Of a stretch of 64,000 nt of DNA, positions 54,191 through 62,155 are shown in pieces. The DNA comes from an uncultured Haliea sp. Its GTDB lineage: Bacteria; Pseudomonadota; Gammaproteobacteria; Pseudomonadales; Halieaceae. Below the pieces are notes generated by a model, which was given only the letters and a program-made list of their open reading frames with translations, had not been told where the DNA came from and made no database searches. How positions within the stretch are numbered: position 1 is the stretch's first letter; every line of letters starts with the position of its first letter. A program made the position numbers and the translations under genes. The stretch is from NCBI GenBank assembly GCA_913061145.1, contig CAJXUQ010000019.1:1-64000 (forward strand), written 5' to 3'.

Positions 54191-56221
54191 ATGACGAACC
54201 CTCTGTTGGAAAAGAACCTCCTGCCGCCATTCTCTGCCATCCGCGCGGAGCATGTTGAGCCGGCAATACGCACGCTCATTGAGCGCCACAAGGCCGAACT
54301 TGACGGGCTGCTTGCCCAACCCGGCCCCCGCAGCTGGGACTCGCTGGTTGCACCTATCGAGGCCATGGACGACGAGTTGGCGCAGGCCTGGTCACCCGTG
54401 GGGCATTTGAACGGAGTCCTGAATAGCGAGGCACTGCGATCCGCCTACAACGCCTGCCTGCCGCTGCTCTCCGAATACCATACCTGGGTGGGCCAGAATG
54501 CTGCGCTGTATGCCGCCTACCGCGAGCTTGCGGAGAGCCCTGGATTTGCCGATCTCAGCCAGCCGCAGCAACAGTCTGTACGCTATGCCCTGCGCGATTT
54601 CGAACTCGCCGGTGTCGCACTCCCTGAAGCTGGCAAAAAACGCTTCGGGGAAATACAGCAGCGCCTGTCCGAACTCAGCAGCCGTTTCAGCGATAACGTG
54701 CTGGACGCCACCAACGCCTGGAGCAAGCACGTCACTGCGGAGCAACTGCAGGGTCTGCCGGCCTCGGCGCTCGATAGCGCTGCACAGGCCGCTCGACAGC
54801 GTGATCTTGACGGCTGCCTGCTGACACTGGATTTCCCTTCGGTATACCCGGTGTTGACCTACTGTGACGACCGCGAGCTACGCCGCGAGGTCTACCTCGC
54901 CAATGTAACGCGCGCCTCCGAGATCGGCCCCCATGGCGGCGAGTTTGACAACAGCACGCTGATGACCGAAATACTCGACCTGCGTCAGGAACTCGCTCGG
55001 CTGCTGGGCTTTGCTCACTATGCCGAATGCTCGCTAGCGACCAAGATGGCCGATAGCCCTGAGCGCGTCATAGCGTTCCTCACCGAACTGGCGGAGCGCT
55101 CCAGACCACAGGCGCAGGCTGAATGGCGGGATCTGTGCGCCTTCGCGGAGAACGAGCACGGTCTTGCGCAACTCAGGCCCTGGGACGTAGCCTACTATAG
55201 CGAAAAGCTGCGCCAGCGAACCTTCAGTATCGCGCAGGAAGAGCTGCGCCCCTATTTGCCTGTCGACCGCGTGTTGAGTGGCCTGTTCGAGGTGGTTCAA
55301 CGTCTCTATGGCGTCACGGTCAGCGAGCTGAGCGAGTTCGACAGCTATCACCCGGACGTGCGCCTGTTTGAAATCAGCCAGGACGGGAAAACGCTGGCGC
55401 GCTTCTATCTCGACCTGTACGCCCGCAGCCACAAGCGAGGCGGCGCGTGGATGGACGATTGCCGGGTGCGACGCCTGACGCCCGAAGGCCTGCAGCTGCC
55501 GGCAGCCTATCTGGTCTGCAACTTCACCGCCCCGGTAGGTGACCAACCTTCGCTGCTCACTGAAAATGAGCTGGTGACACTGTTCCACGAGTTTGGGCAC
55601 GGATTACACCACATGCTGACAGCACAGCACGTCGCGGCAGTGTCAGGTATCAACGGCGTGGCGTGGGACGCCGTGGAACTGCCCAGCCAGTTCCTCGAAA
55701 ACTGGTGCTACCAGCCCGAGGCACTGGCGTTCATCTCCGGTCACGTGGACAGCGGAGAGCCCTTGCCCCAGACCCTGCTGGACAAAATGCTCGCGGCGCG
55801 CAATTTCCAGTCCGGGATGCAGATGATGCGTCAGCTGGAGTTTGCCCTGTTTGACTTCCAGCTTCATCAGCAGTGGGGGAAACCCGGGGTCACGGTGCAG
55901 GGCTTGCTGGACGATGTGCGCGCCCGCGTGGCGGTAGTTCCAGCGGTACCCGAAAACCGCTTCCAGCACGCTTTCAGCCACATCTTTGCCGGCGGCTATG
56001 CGGCGGGCTACTACAGCTACAAATGGGCCGAGGTGCTGTCCGCGGATGCCTTTGCACGGTTTGAGGAAGAAGGCATCTTCAACCCGCACACCGGCAGCGA
56101 TTTCCGGCGTCACATCCTTGAAGCCGGCGGCTCACAGGACGCGATGGCGCTGTTTGTGGCCTTCCGCGGCAGGGAGCCCGAGGTCGAACCGCTGCTCCGG
56201 CACAGCGGTATCGCGGCGTAG
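54191..56221 (+). CDS. prlC: Oligopeptidase A (M3 metallopeptidase)
   Basis: 676-aa zinc endopeptidase of the thimet family, breaking down short peptides and cleaved signal peptides in the cytoplasm. The active site is HEFGH at residues 466-470, followed by GINGVAWDAVELPSQFLENWCYQPEAL, which supplies the third ligand Glu. E. coli OpdA is 680 aa, so this is complete. The start MTNPLLEKNLLPPFSAIRAEHVEPAIRTLIERH is typical. Stop is 10 bases from the convergent PTPS-like gene. Upstream lies an 18-base palindrome. Confidence 0.96.
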   Translation: MTNPLLEKNLLPPFSAIRAEHVEPAIRTLIERHKAELDGLLAQPGPRSWDSLVAPIEAMDDELAQAWSPVGHLNGVLNSEALRSAYNACLPLLSEYHTWVGQNAALYAAYRELAESPGFADLSQPQQQSVRYALRDFELAGVALPEAGKKRFGEIQQRLSELSSRFSDNVLDATNAWSKHVTAEQLQGLPASALDSAAQAARQRDLDGCLLTLDFPSVYPVLTYCDDRELRREVYLANVTRASEIGPHGGEFDNSTLMTEILDLRQELARLLGFAHYAECSLATKMADSPERVIAFLTELAERSRPQAQAEWRDLCAFAENEHGLAQLRPWDVAYYSEKLRQRTFSIAQEELRPYLPVDRVLSGLFEVVQRLYGVTVSELSEFDSYHPDVRLFEISQDGKTLARFYLDLYARSHKRGGAWMDDCRVRRLTPEGLQLPAAYLVCNFTAPVGDQPSLLTENELVTLFHEFGHGLHHMLTAQHVAAVSGINGVAWDAVELPSQFLENWCYQPEALAFISGHVDSGEPLPQTLLDKMLAARNFQSGMQMMRQLEFALFDFQLHQQWGKPGVTVQGLLDDVRARVAVVPAVPENRFQHAFSHIFAGGYAAGYYSYKWAEVLSADAFARFEEEGIFNPHTGSDFRRHILEAGGSQDAMALFVAFRGREPEVEPLLRHSGIAA

Positions 56222-56230
56222 GGAACGGGT

Positions 56231-56713
56231 TCAGGGCTTGTGCCAGCTGGCGCAGCCCTTTTGCCCGGGCCCTGAGGCAACACACAGCTCAACTTCGCGC
56301 AGGTCATCCCCCTCCGAGGCCAGCAGCAACTGCTGTAGCAGGTAACGGGAGAACTCCTCCACGGTGGCGTTGCGCAGTGGCAGCACCCGGGTGTCCGTCT
56401 TGAGAAAAAGCATCTCCTCGCCGGCGAAATGCACACGGTAATAAGCGTCGGCATCTTCGATGCGCTGGTGCGGTGAGTCTCCAGCGAGCACAAGATACTC
56501 GTCAAGCGCATCGCACAGCGACTTCAGGCGTCGCTTGTACACGTTGTAGTCGGCGGCAAAACCGTTGTCGCCCATGGGTGCCACGATCTTTGCCGAGACG
56601 GAGTAATTGTGCCCATGCAAACGCTCGCGTTCTGTCGCGGAAAATATCGTGAAATGCGCCGCAGAAAACTTGTGACTCTCCTTGTCAATGTACAGCGTGG
56701 TCAAGCGCTCCAT
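56231..56713 (-). CDS. 6-pyruvoyl-tetrahydropterin synthase family protein, atypical active site
   Basis: 160-aa COG0720 protein. The zinc site is intact: H20 (HKFSAAHF), H33 and H35 (LHGHNY). The QueD catalytic Cys (CxxxHGH) is missing; instead there is Glu30 three residues before HGH (ERLHGH), as in the PTPS-III subgroup that supplies the folate precursor in place of FolB. The usual LDHxxL His is also changed to Glu (LDEYLVL), while the anchoring Glu region near the end (REVELCVASGP) is kept only in part. So neither QueD nor classical PTPS can be assumed. It is divergent from an SDR and near a queuosine-precursor transporter. Confidence 0.78.
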   Translation of the reverse strand: MERLTTLYIDKESHKFSAAHFTIFSATERERLHGHNYSVSAKIVAPMGDNGFAADYNVYKRRLKSLCDALDEYLVLAGDSPHQRIEDADAYYRVHFAGEEMLFLKTDTRVLPLRNATVEEFSRYLLQQLLLASEGDDLREVELCVASGPGQKGCASWHKP

Positions 56714-56855
56714 GAGATACTTCCAACCCGGTTATGTTGATTCATTGTCACGAGTCTACGCAGAATAGGCAAGGCTGGACCGCTGGTGCACAATAACGCT
56801 GCCTCGATAGCGCGCAAACTGAATCCGGCAGACCTGCGTATTACCAGACAGCAAC

Positions 56856-56882
56856 GCCCGCCGCGGCACCACCGCAGCGGGC
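56856..56882 (+). other. Stable hairpin in the SDR leader
   Basis: GCCCGC (56856-56861) pairs with GCGGGC (56877-56882), and inside it GCGG (56863-56866) with CCGC (56872-56875), around a 5-base loop, giving ten GC-rich pairs with one mismatch. It lies about 20 bases before the start of the SDR gene, so it could affect translation or act as a protein-bound site. No T-run follows. Confidence 0.45.
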
Positions 56883-56901
56883 GCACCATCAGGGGGAATC
56901 T

Positions 56902-57603
56902 ATGCACACTGCAATCATCACCGGCGCCAGCGTCGGTATAGGTCGCGCCACGGCACAACGCTTTGTGGCGCTCGGCTACCGCGTCTATAACCTGTCACGA
57001 CGCGCCTGCCCTGAACCCGGCGTGGAGAACATTGCCTGCGACCTCGCTTCCGACAGCTCTATTGCCAGCGCCTGCGATACACTGCTGCCTGTCGTGCGCG
57101 ACAGCGCCTCTGTCTGCCTGCTGCACAATGCCAGTCAGATGCGCAAGGATACGGCCGGGAACTGCAGCAGTGACAGCCTGCGCGAGGTCCTGGAAACCAA
57201 CGTGATCGCCGTCAACAGCATCAACCAGCAGTTGCTGCCTGCCTTGCCGCGAGGCTCCAGCCTGCTGTATATCGGTTCCACCCTGTCCGAGAAGGCGGTT
57301 GCCGGCTCCTTCAGCTATGTGCTGAGCAAGCACGCGCAGCTGGGCATGATGCGGGCCAGCTGCCAAGACCTCATGGGCACGGGCGTCCACACAGCGTTGA
57401 TCTGCCCCGGCTTCACCGACACGGAGATGCTGCGCACGCACATCGGCAACGACCCGCAGGTTGTTGCTGCCATCGGCGGGATGAACGCCTTTGGGCGACT
57501 CATTGATCCGGGAGAGATTGCGGAGCTGGTGGTCTGGTCACACAGCAACCCGGTGATCAACGGTGCGGTACTGCACGCCAACCTGGGACAGAAGGAAGCC
57601 TGA
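56902..57603 (+). CDS. Short-chain dehydrogenase, pterin-gene neighbour
   Basis: 233-aa SDR: ITGASVGIG, Asn-Ala-Ser (HNAS) in place of NNAG, Ser in YIGSTLSEK and YVLSK. Basic residues after the glycine motif (LSRRA) suggest NADP use, similar to sepiapterin and dihydromonapterin reductases. The ATG at 56902 has AGGGGG five bases upstream. It is divergent from the PTPS-family gene and is followed one base later by a queuosine-precursor transporter gene, so it may act on a pterin, but that is inferred from context only. Confidence 0.8.
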   Translation: MHTAIITGASVGIGRATAQRFVALGYRVYNLSRRACPEPGVENIACDLASDSSIASACDTLLPVVRDSASVCLLHNASQMRKDTAGNCSSDSLREVLETNVIAVNSINQQLLPALPRGSSLLYIGSTLSEKAVAGSFSYVLSKHAQLGMMRASCQDLMGTGVHTALICPGFTDTEMLRTHIGNDPQVVAAIGGMNAFGRLIDPGEIAELVVWSHSNPVINGAVLHANLGQKEA

Positions 57604-57604
57604 C

Positions 57605-58393
57605 ATGACTGCCGCCGTCACCGTATGGGAGCGCCGGGAGCGGGTTTTCCTGATCCTGGCGGGGACGTTCCTCTGTGCGATGACGCTGCTGAATGTGATC
57701 GGCATCACCCGCTTTATTCAGCTGGGCCCCATGGCACTGGCAGTGGGCGTTCTGCCCTACCCGCTGACCTTTCTGTGCACCGACCTGGTCTGTGAGCTCT
57801 ACGGCCGGGCGCGTGCCAATTTTCTTGTGAGCGTCGGCCTTGGCCTGAACTTCTTCATTCTCCTTGTGCTGTTCCTGGGCGATACCATGCCCTCAGTTGG
57901 ACCGGAAGCGATGCCACCGTGGCAGGTGCTGCAGCTGGCCCAGCCAGTCACGCTACCCAGCGGCGAGGTGGTCAGCGACAGCATCGGCCTCTATCAGCTG
58001 ATCTACGCCACTACGTCCGGTGCCGTTTTTGCGTCCATGTTGGCGTACATTGCGGCGCAATACTGCGACGTTCAGCTGTTTCATTTCTGGAAACGGGTGA
58101 CCCGCGGAAAATACCTGTGGGTGCGCAACAATTTCAGCACGCTGATGAGCCAGATGGTCGATTCCGTAATGGTCATCACCGTGACCTTCGGCGCCGCTTT
58201 CCTGCGCGGCGATATCGCCTTCCAGGCACTGCTGCTGCTTATCGGCAGCAACTATCTGTTCAAAGCCACAGTCGCGCTGCTGGACACCGGCCCGTTTTAC
58301 CTGCTCGTACACTACCTGCGGCGCTACCTGGAACTCGGCCCGGACGAGTATGCGGTGCCAGGGGGACGCTCGGACGGCGTTACCAGCGACTGA
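57605..58393 (+). CDS. yhhQ: YhhQ-type queuosine precursor transporter (VUT family)
   Basis: 262-aa inner-membrane protein with six or more helices. The family pattern VLPYPLTFLCTDLVCELYGRARANFLV lies near the N-terminus and NNFSTLMSQMVDSVMVITVTF in the middle, both hallmarks of the YhhQ/VUT-1 family, which imports queuosine precursors preQ0 and preQ1 in E. coli. Its ATG (57605) begins one base after the SDR stop. The longer frame from 57563 is in the overlap of the SDR gene. Loop 95-125 is long and soluble. Confidence 0.9.
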   Translation: MTAAVTVWERRERVFLILAGTFLCAMTLLNVIGITRFIQLGPMALAVGVLPYPLTFLCTDLVCELYGRARANFLVSVGLGLNFFILLVLFLGDTMPSVGPEAMPPWQVLQLAQPVTLPSGEVVSDSIGLYQLIYATTSGAVFASMLAYIAAQYCDVQLFHFWKRVTRGKYLWVRNNFSTLMSQMVDSVMVITVTFGAAFLRGDIAFQALLLLIGSNYLFKATVALLDTGPFYLLVHYLRRYLELGPDEYAVPGGRSDGVTSD

Positions 58394-58499
58394 CTTTGTG
58401 ACCCGAACTGGCGGCCACCCGGGAGAACCGCTCCGGCTGTACGCACCGCGACACAGATGACCGGGCTCACCCAGGCGCAGCCGCGCGAGACTTGCAAAC

Positions 58500-58533
58500 T
58501 GTTACAAAGTCGCGCATGTCCCGACCTGTAACA
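58500..58533. promoter_or_regulatory. Inverted repeat TGTTACA-N20-TGTAACA upstream of the response regulator
   Basis: The arms are 58500-58506 and 58527-58533, 27 bases centre to centre. They lie about 50-80 bases before the GTG of the response regulator gene, where a regulator could bind, perhaps the regulator itself. A TATCAT at 58539-58544 is a possible -10 box but lacks a -35. The rest of the 187-base gap (58394-58580) shows nothing else. Confidence 0.35.
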
Positions 58534-58580
58534 ACGCGTATCATTGCAGTCTATCTACTGCAGAGAGCAAGGAAACCACC

Positions 58581-59327
58581 GTGGCCGAGGCCAACATTCT
58601 GATCATTGACGACGACCTGCTGTTCTGCAAGGTATTGCGCTATCAACTGGGTGTGCGCAAGTACGACTGCGAATATGCCGAATCCTCTGTCCGTGCGCTG
58701 AAGCGGCTGCAACGCGAGCCTCTGCCAGACTTGATCATGCTGGACTATTTTCTCGGCCCCCAGGACCTTAACGGGCTACAGCTTTGCAGCCAGATAAAAT
58801 CGATCTGCGATGTTCCCGTGATCATGCTGACTGGCAACGATGAAGTGCGTACCACCATCTCCTGCCTTGATGCAGGTGCCGATCAATACATTGTCAAACC
58901 GTACGACATCGATGAACTCATGGCGCGGACTCGCGCGGTGTTACGTCAGTACGCAAGCAGTCAACGGGCACGCAGTACCGACCAAACCAGCCGAGTTCTT
59001 GAGTGGGAGGCACTGCAGCTCGACCCCTTGCACCGCACGCTGGGCGCCTATGGCAAGGAAGTGCCGCTCTCTGAGAAAGAGCTGGCGGTGCTTTCGGTAC
59101 TCATGCGCAATCCGGGCAACCCGGTGGAGCGCAGTGAGCTCTACAGCATCGTCTACGGCCGGGACTTCGATTCCATGAACCGCGCCATGGATGTACTGGT
59201 AGGGCGCAGCCGAAAGAAACTCAAATCGCTCACCGACACCTACCGCATTCGTTCAGTGCGCGGCACGGGCTATGCCTTGCAGCCTGCCCGGGCCAGCAAG
59301 AATACCTCTCGGGAGCCAGCACCATGA
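58581..59327 (+). CDS. OmpR-family response regulator
   Basis: 248-aa two-domain regulator. Receiver domain: acidic pair IIDDD at 9-13, phosphoacceptor D55 (IMLDYFLG), Thr (MLTGND) and Lys (IVKPYD). C-terminal winged helix: PLSEKELAVLSVLMRNPGNPVERSELY, NRAMDVLVGRSRKKL and RSVRGTGYAL. Starts at GTG with AAGGA six bases upstream. The stop overlaps the Hpt gene by 4 bases. As the only DNA-binding protein of the three-gene phosphorelay, it is the output. Confidence 0.93.
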   Translation: MAEANILIIDDDLLFCKVLRYQLGVRKYDCEYAESSVRALKRLQREPLPDLIMLDYFLGPQDLNGLQLCSQIKSICDVPVIMLTGNDEVRTTISCLDAGADQYIVKPYDIDELMARTRAVLRQYASSQRARSTDQTSRVLEWEALQLDPLHRTLGAYGKEVPLSEKELAVLSVLMRNPGNPVERSELYSIVYGRDFDSMNRAMDVLVGRSRKKLKSLTDTYRIRSVRGTGYALQPARASKNTSREPAP

Positions 59328-59692
59328 GCGCAAAACACACTGTTTTCGACAGCAGGCACCTGCCCCGGGCCCTGGAACTGGACGACTGGGAGGTGTTGGA
59401 AGATTTCTATATCACCTTCCTGCAGCAACTGGAGGAATTCCTGCAGCTGGTCGATTCCGCTGTGTCGCCAATGGGCCTGGAGGAGCAGCGCCATCATGCG
59501 CACAAGCTCGGCTCATCCTGCCGCACCGTCGGTGCTACCGCGCTGGCGTCGCTACTTGAAAAGCTCGAGGAGCTTTGCAGAAGCACGGCAGACGCCGATA
59601 TGCGAAGCAAGCTGCTGACAGAGATTGCCGGACTGGGCGCGAACACCCGCGATCAGGTCGCTTCACACCTTTCGGCAGCAGGAGGCGACTGA
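59324..59692 (+). CDS. Histidine phosphotransfer (Hpt) protein
   Basis: 122-aa free Hpt module. The phosphoacceptor His60 is in HHAHKLGSSCRTVGAT (HxxKGSS-like; here HKLGSS), with a four-helix-bundle pattern on either side. It should relay phosphate between the receiver of the hybrid kinase and the OmpR-type regulator. It overlaps the regulator gene by 4 bases and lies 3 bases before the kinase gene, so all three are surely one transcript. Length is typical. Confidence 0.9.
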   Translation: MSAKHTVFDSRHLPRALELDDWEVLEDFYITFLQQLEEFLQLVDSAVSPMGLEEQRHHAHKLGSSCRTVGATALASLLEKLEELCRSTADADMRSKLLTEIAGLGANTRDQVASHLSAAGGD

Positions 59693-59695
59693 CCC

Positions 59696-61861
59696 ATGGC
59701 CGTTACACGCGCTGTTTTCGAGGCTCTGAACGCCTGCGAGCTCGGCGCGATGCACTGGCGCAAGGGCAAGGGCGCCATCGCGCTGAACCGCGCGGTGTGC
59801 GCCGCACTGGGGCTGCCGGCGAGTACCGCAGTCCTGTCCGAAGCAGATTTCTGGGCCATGGTGTATGAGGAAGATCGCGCACGTGCGATCCGCAGTCTCA
59901 ACCGTTACCTGGAACATGGCTCGCAGGAAACCGTAGAGATACCGCTGCGGGTCACCGCACCAGACGGCGCAATGCGTAAACTCCAGTGCGTGCTCAGCCT
60001 CGTTGCCGATGAGGGGCACCCACCGGGCGATCTCATGATTCTTCTGCGCGATGTGACACAAGAGGAGATTGCACGGACACAAACATTGCACAAGTCTGAA
60101 CTTGAACGGCTGATTATCTCTATCTCCATCAAGCTGCTTGAAGCGCCGATCGAACACATAGACGCGACCATCATTGAAGCACTGGGGGATACCTCAAAGT
60201 ATGTCGGCGCCGACCGAGGCTACCGATTCACCTACGACTGGGAGCGGGGAACCTGCAGCAATACCCACGAATGGTGCGCGCAGGGCATTGATCCCCAGAT
60301 CGACTTCCTGCAGGACGTTTCGACCCACGAACTGGAAATGTGGACCACCAACCACAAGAACAGACTGCCGTTCATCGTTTCCTCGGTGCGCGGACGCTCC
60401 CCGAATGATCCGCTGCGAATGATACTCGAGCCCCAGGGCATTCGGTCTCTGGCCACATTCCCCGAGATTCTGGGCAACAACTGTATCGGTTTCATCGGCT
60501 TTGATTCGGTGCGCAGTGCACGCCAGTACAGCGATGTAGAGATCATGCTGCTGGAACTGCTGAGCGACCTCATCGCCCATACGGTGCAGCGTCGACGTCG
60601 GGAGCAGGAATTGCTCGACACCCTGAGTTCCCTGAAAGAATCACGTAATTCCGCGCTCACCATGGCAGCGGTCGCCAGCTCAGCCAATGAGGCCAAGTCT
60701 CGCTTTGTGGCGACCATGAGCCATGAAATACGCACACCGCTGCATGTGATTCTGGGTATGACCGAGCTGCTGAAAGGGACGGTCCTGGACGAGAACCAGC
60801 GCTCCCAGCTCGATGCACTGGAATCCTCGGGGCGCAACCTCGCAGAGTTGATTGGTGACATTCTCGAGGTGTCACGCATCGAGAGCGGCAACCTGGCGCT
60901 GCAACCCATGCCCCTGGAACTGCATGACCTCAGCGGCCCGGTGGAAAAGGTCATGCGGCCATTGGCCGAGCGCAAACGCATCGGGCTGCGGTTCAGTCTG
61001 TCCGCAGAGGCTCCCTGCCGCTTCTTTAACGATGCCATCAGGATTCGCCAGGTGATCCAGAATCTGGTTGGCAATGCCATCAAATTCACCGAGCGGGGTG
61101 GCGTGGAGGTGGCCCTGTCCGTGACGCGACCCGGGGTGCACCTGGACAGGAATCACTGGCGCCTGCACATCACCGTCGTCGACACAGGGATTGGCATGCC
61201 GAGGAGTGTGCTGGCTCACCTGCATGAACCCTTCTACCAGGTCACGGCCGATGGACCGGCCCGAGCCGGAGGTACGGGACTGGGCCTGGCGATCGTCTAC
61301 AATCTGGTCAGCGCGATGGGTGGTACGGTAACGGTCAGCAGCGAACTTGGGGTCGGCTCTCGATTTGAAGTAAACCTGCCACTGCAGCCCTTCGATGAAC
61401 AGAAGACCAGACAAGAGCCCGAGGCAACACGCAGCACAGCGCCGGCACAGACGGATAATGACGTTGGCGGCAGCATGCCTGGTAAGCGCATTCTGCTGGC
61501 GGAAGACAACCTGATGAACCAGCGTCTTGTGCAAACGCACCTGCGAGACCTTGACTGCGAACTCACACTTGCCGAAAACGGTGAAGAGGCGGTCGCGCTG
61601 GTGACTCAGCACGACTTCGACCTGATATTGATGGACTGCCAGATGCCCGTCATGAACGGCTTCGACGCCACCCGCGAAATCCGCGCTATTCTCCGGGAGC
61701 AGCAGCGACAGCAGCCTGCCATCCTTGCTGTCACTGCCAATTCTGTACAGGGAGACAGGGAAAAGTGCCTCAGTGCTGGTATGGATGACATGCTCAGCAA
61801 GCCCTTTTCACGCCAGGAGCTGATTGCGGCCGTCACGCAGTGGATTGCCAGGGTGGCTTGA
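59696..61861 (+). CDS. PAS/GAF hybrid sensor histidine kinase
   Basis: 721-aa soluble kinase without membrane helices. Order: PAS-like domain at about 10-125 (ending LMILLRDVTQEE), GAF-like domain at about 140-300 (LLEAPIEHIDATIIEALGDTSKYVGADRGYRF ... FPEILGNNCIGFIGFDSV), coiled coil, HisKA with His343 (ATMSHEIRTPLHVILG), HATPase with NLVGNAIKFTERG, DTGIGM and GTGLGLAIVYNL, then a C-terminal receiver with D647 (DLILMDCQMPVMNG). Being cytoplasmic, it would sense an internal ligand or redox state. It is the sensor of the split phosphorelay. Confidence 0.93.
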   Translation: MAVTRAVFEALNACELGAMHWRKGKGAIALNRAVCAALGLPASTAVLSEADFWAMVYEEDRARAIRSLNRYLEHGSQETVEIPLRVTAPDGAMRKLQCVLSLVADEGHPPGDLMILLRDVTQEEIARTQTLHKSELERLIISISIKLLEAPIEHIDATIIEALGDTSKYVGADRGYRFTYDWERGTCSNTHEWCAQGIDPQIDFLQDVSTHELEMWTTNHKNRLPFIVSSVRGRSPNDPLRMILEPQGIRSLATFPEILGNNCIGFIGFDSVRSARQYSDVEIMLLELLSDLIAHTVQRRRREQELLDTLSSLKESRNSALTMAAVASSANEAKSRFVATMSHEIRTPLHVILGMTELLKGTVLDENQRSQLDALESSGRNLAELIGDILEVSRIESGNLALQPMPLELHDLSGPVEKVMRPLAERKRIGLRFSLSAEAPCRFFNDAIRIRQVIQNLVGNAIKFTERGGVEVALSVTRPGVHLDRNHWRLHITVVDTGIGMPRSVLAHLHEPFYQVTADGPARAGGTGLGLAIVYNLVSAMGGTVTVSSELGVGSRFEVNLPLQPFDEQKTRQEPEATRSTAPAQTDNDVGGSMPGKRILLAEDNLMNQRLVQTHLRDLDCELTLAENGEEAVALVTQHDFDLILMDCQMPVMNGFDATREIRAILREQQRQQPAILAVTANSVQGDREKCLSAGMDDMLSKPFSRQELIAAVTQWIARVA

Positions 61862-61881
61862 GACCGGGTTTCGTCCCGGTC
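61862..61881 (+). terminator. Hairpin directly after the kinase stop
   Basis: GACCGGG-TTTCGT-CCCGGTC: a perfect 7-base stem with a 6-base loop starting at the base after the TGA of the kinase gene. It has no T-run, so it may act as a weak or factor-dependent terminator or as a 3'-end protector of the phosphorelay mRNA. Confidence 0.5.
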
Positions 61882-61963
61882 AGGTCAGGTGCCGGATACC
61901 CAACGTTACAGTAGGCGCAACGGGCCTCTGATAGCCTAGTGCTTTTGACGCTTGGGACCCAGC

Positions 61964-62155
61964 ATGGCACACCACACACCCGACACTGCTCCAGCGCCGC
62001 TTCAGTTTCGCTCAGGCATCCACCCCGGCAGCGCAACCGAAGAACGGCGTCGCGCACACCAGGTAGCCTCCCCTGCCCTTTTACCACTCATCGTAGCGAG
62101 CTGCCTGGCCAGTACTATCGCGCTGCAGACGCTACTTGACTGGGTAATGCAGTAG
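61964..62155 (+). CDS. Possible 63-aa single-span membrane protein
   Basis: A plausible small gene: MAHHTPDTAPAPLQF, a basic stretch (EERRRAHQ), and one hydrophobic helix at about residues 42-57 (ALLPLIVASCLASTIAL), ending LLDWVMQ. No known family. It has no clear ribosome site, and its last 41 bases overlap the 3' end of the leucine dehydrogenase gene on the other strand. The region between the kinase stop and this ATG is only 100 bases. Confidence 0.4.
   Translation: MAHHTPDTAPAPLQFRSGIHPGSATEERRRAHQVASPALLPLIVASCLASTIALQTLLDWVMQ

Noticed and set aside
56231-56713. Plain annotation as QueD
   Set aside because: The catalytic cysteine of QueD is absent and the catalytic histidine is replaced, so the enzymatic name is not supported.
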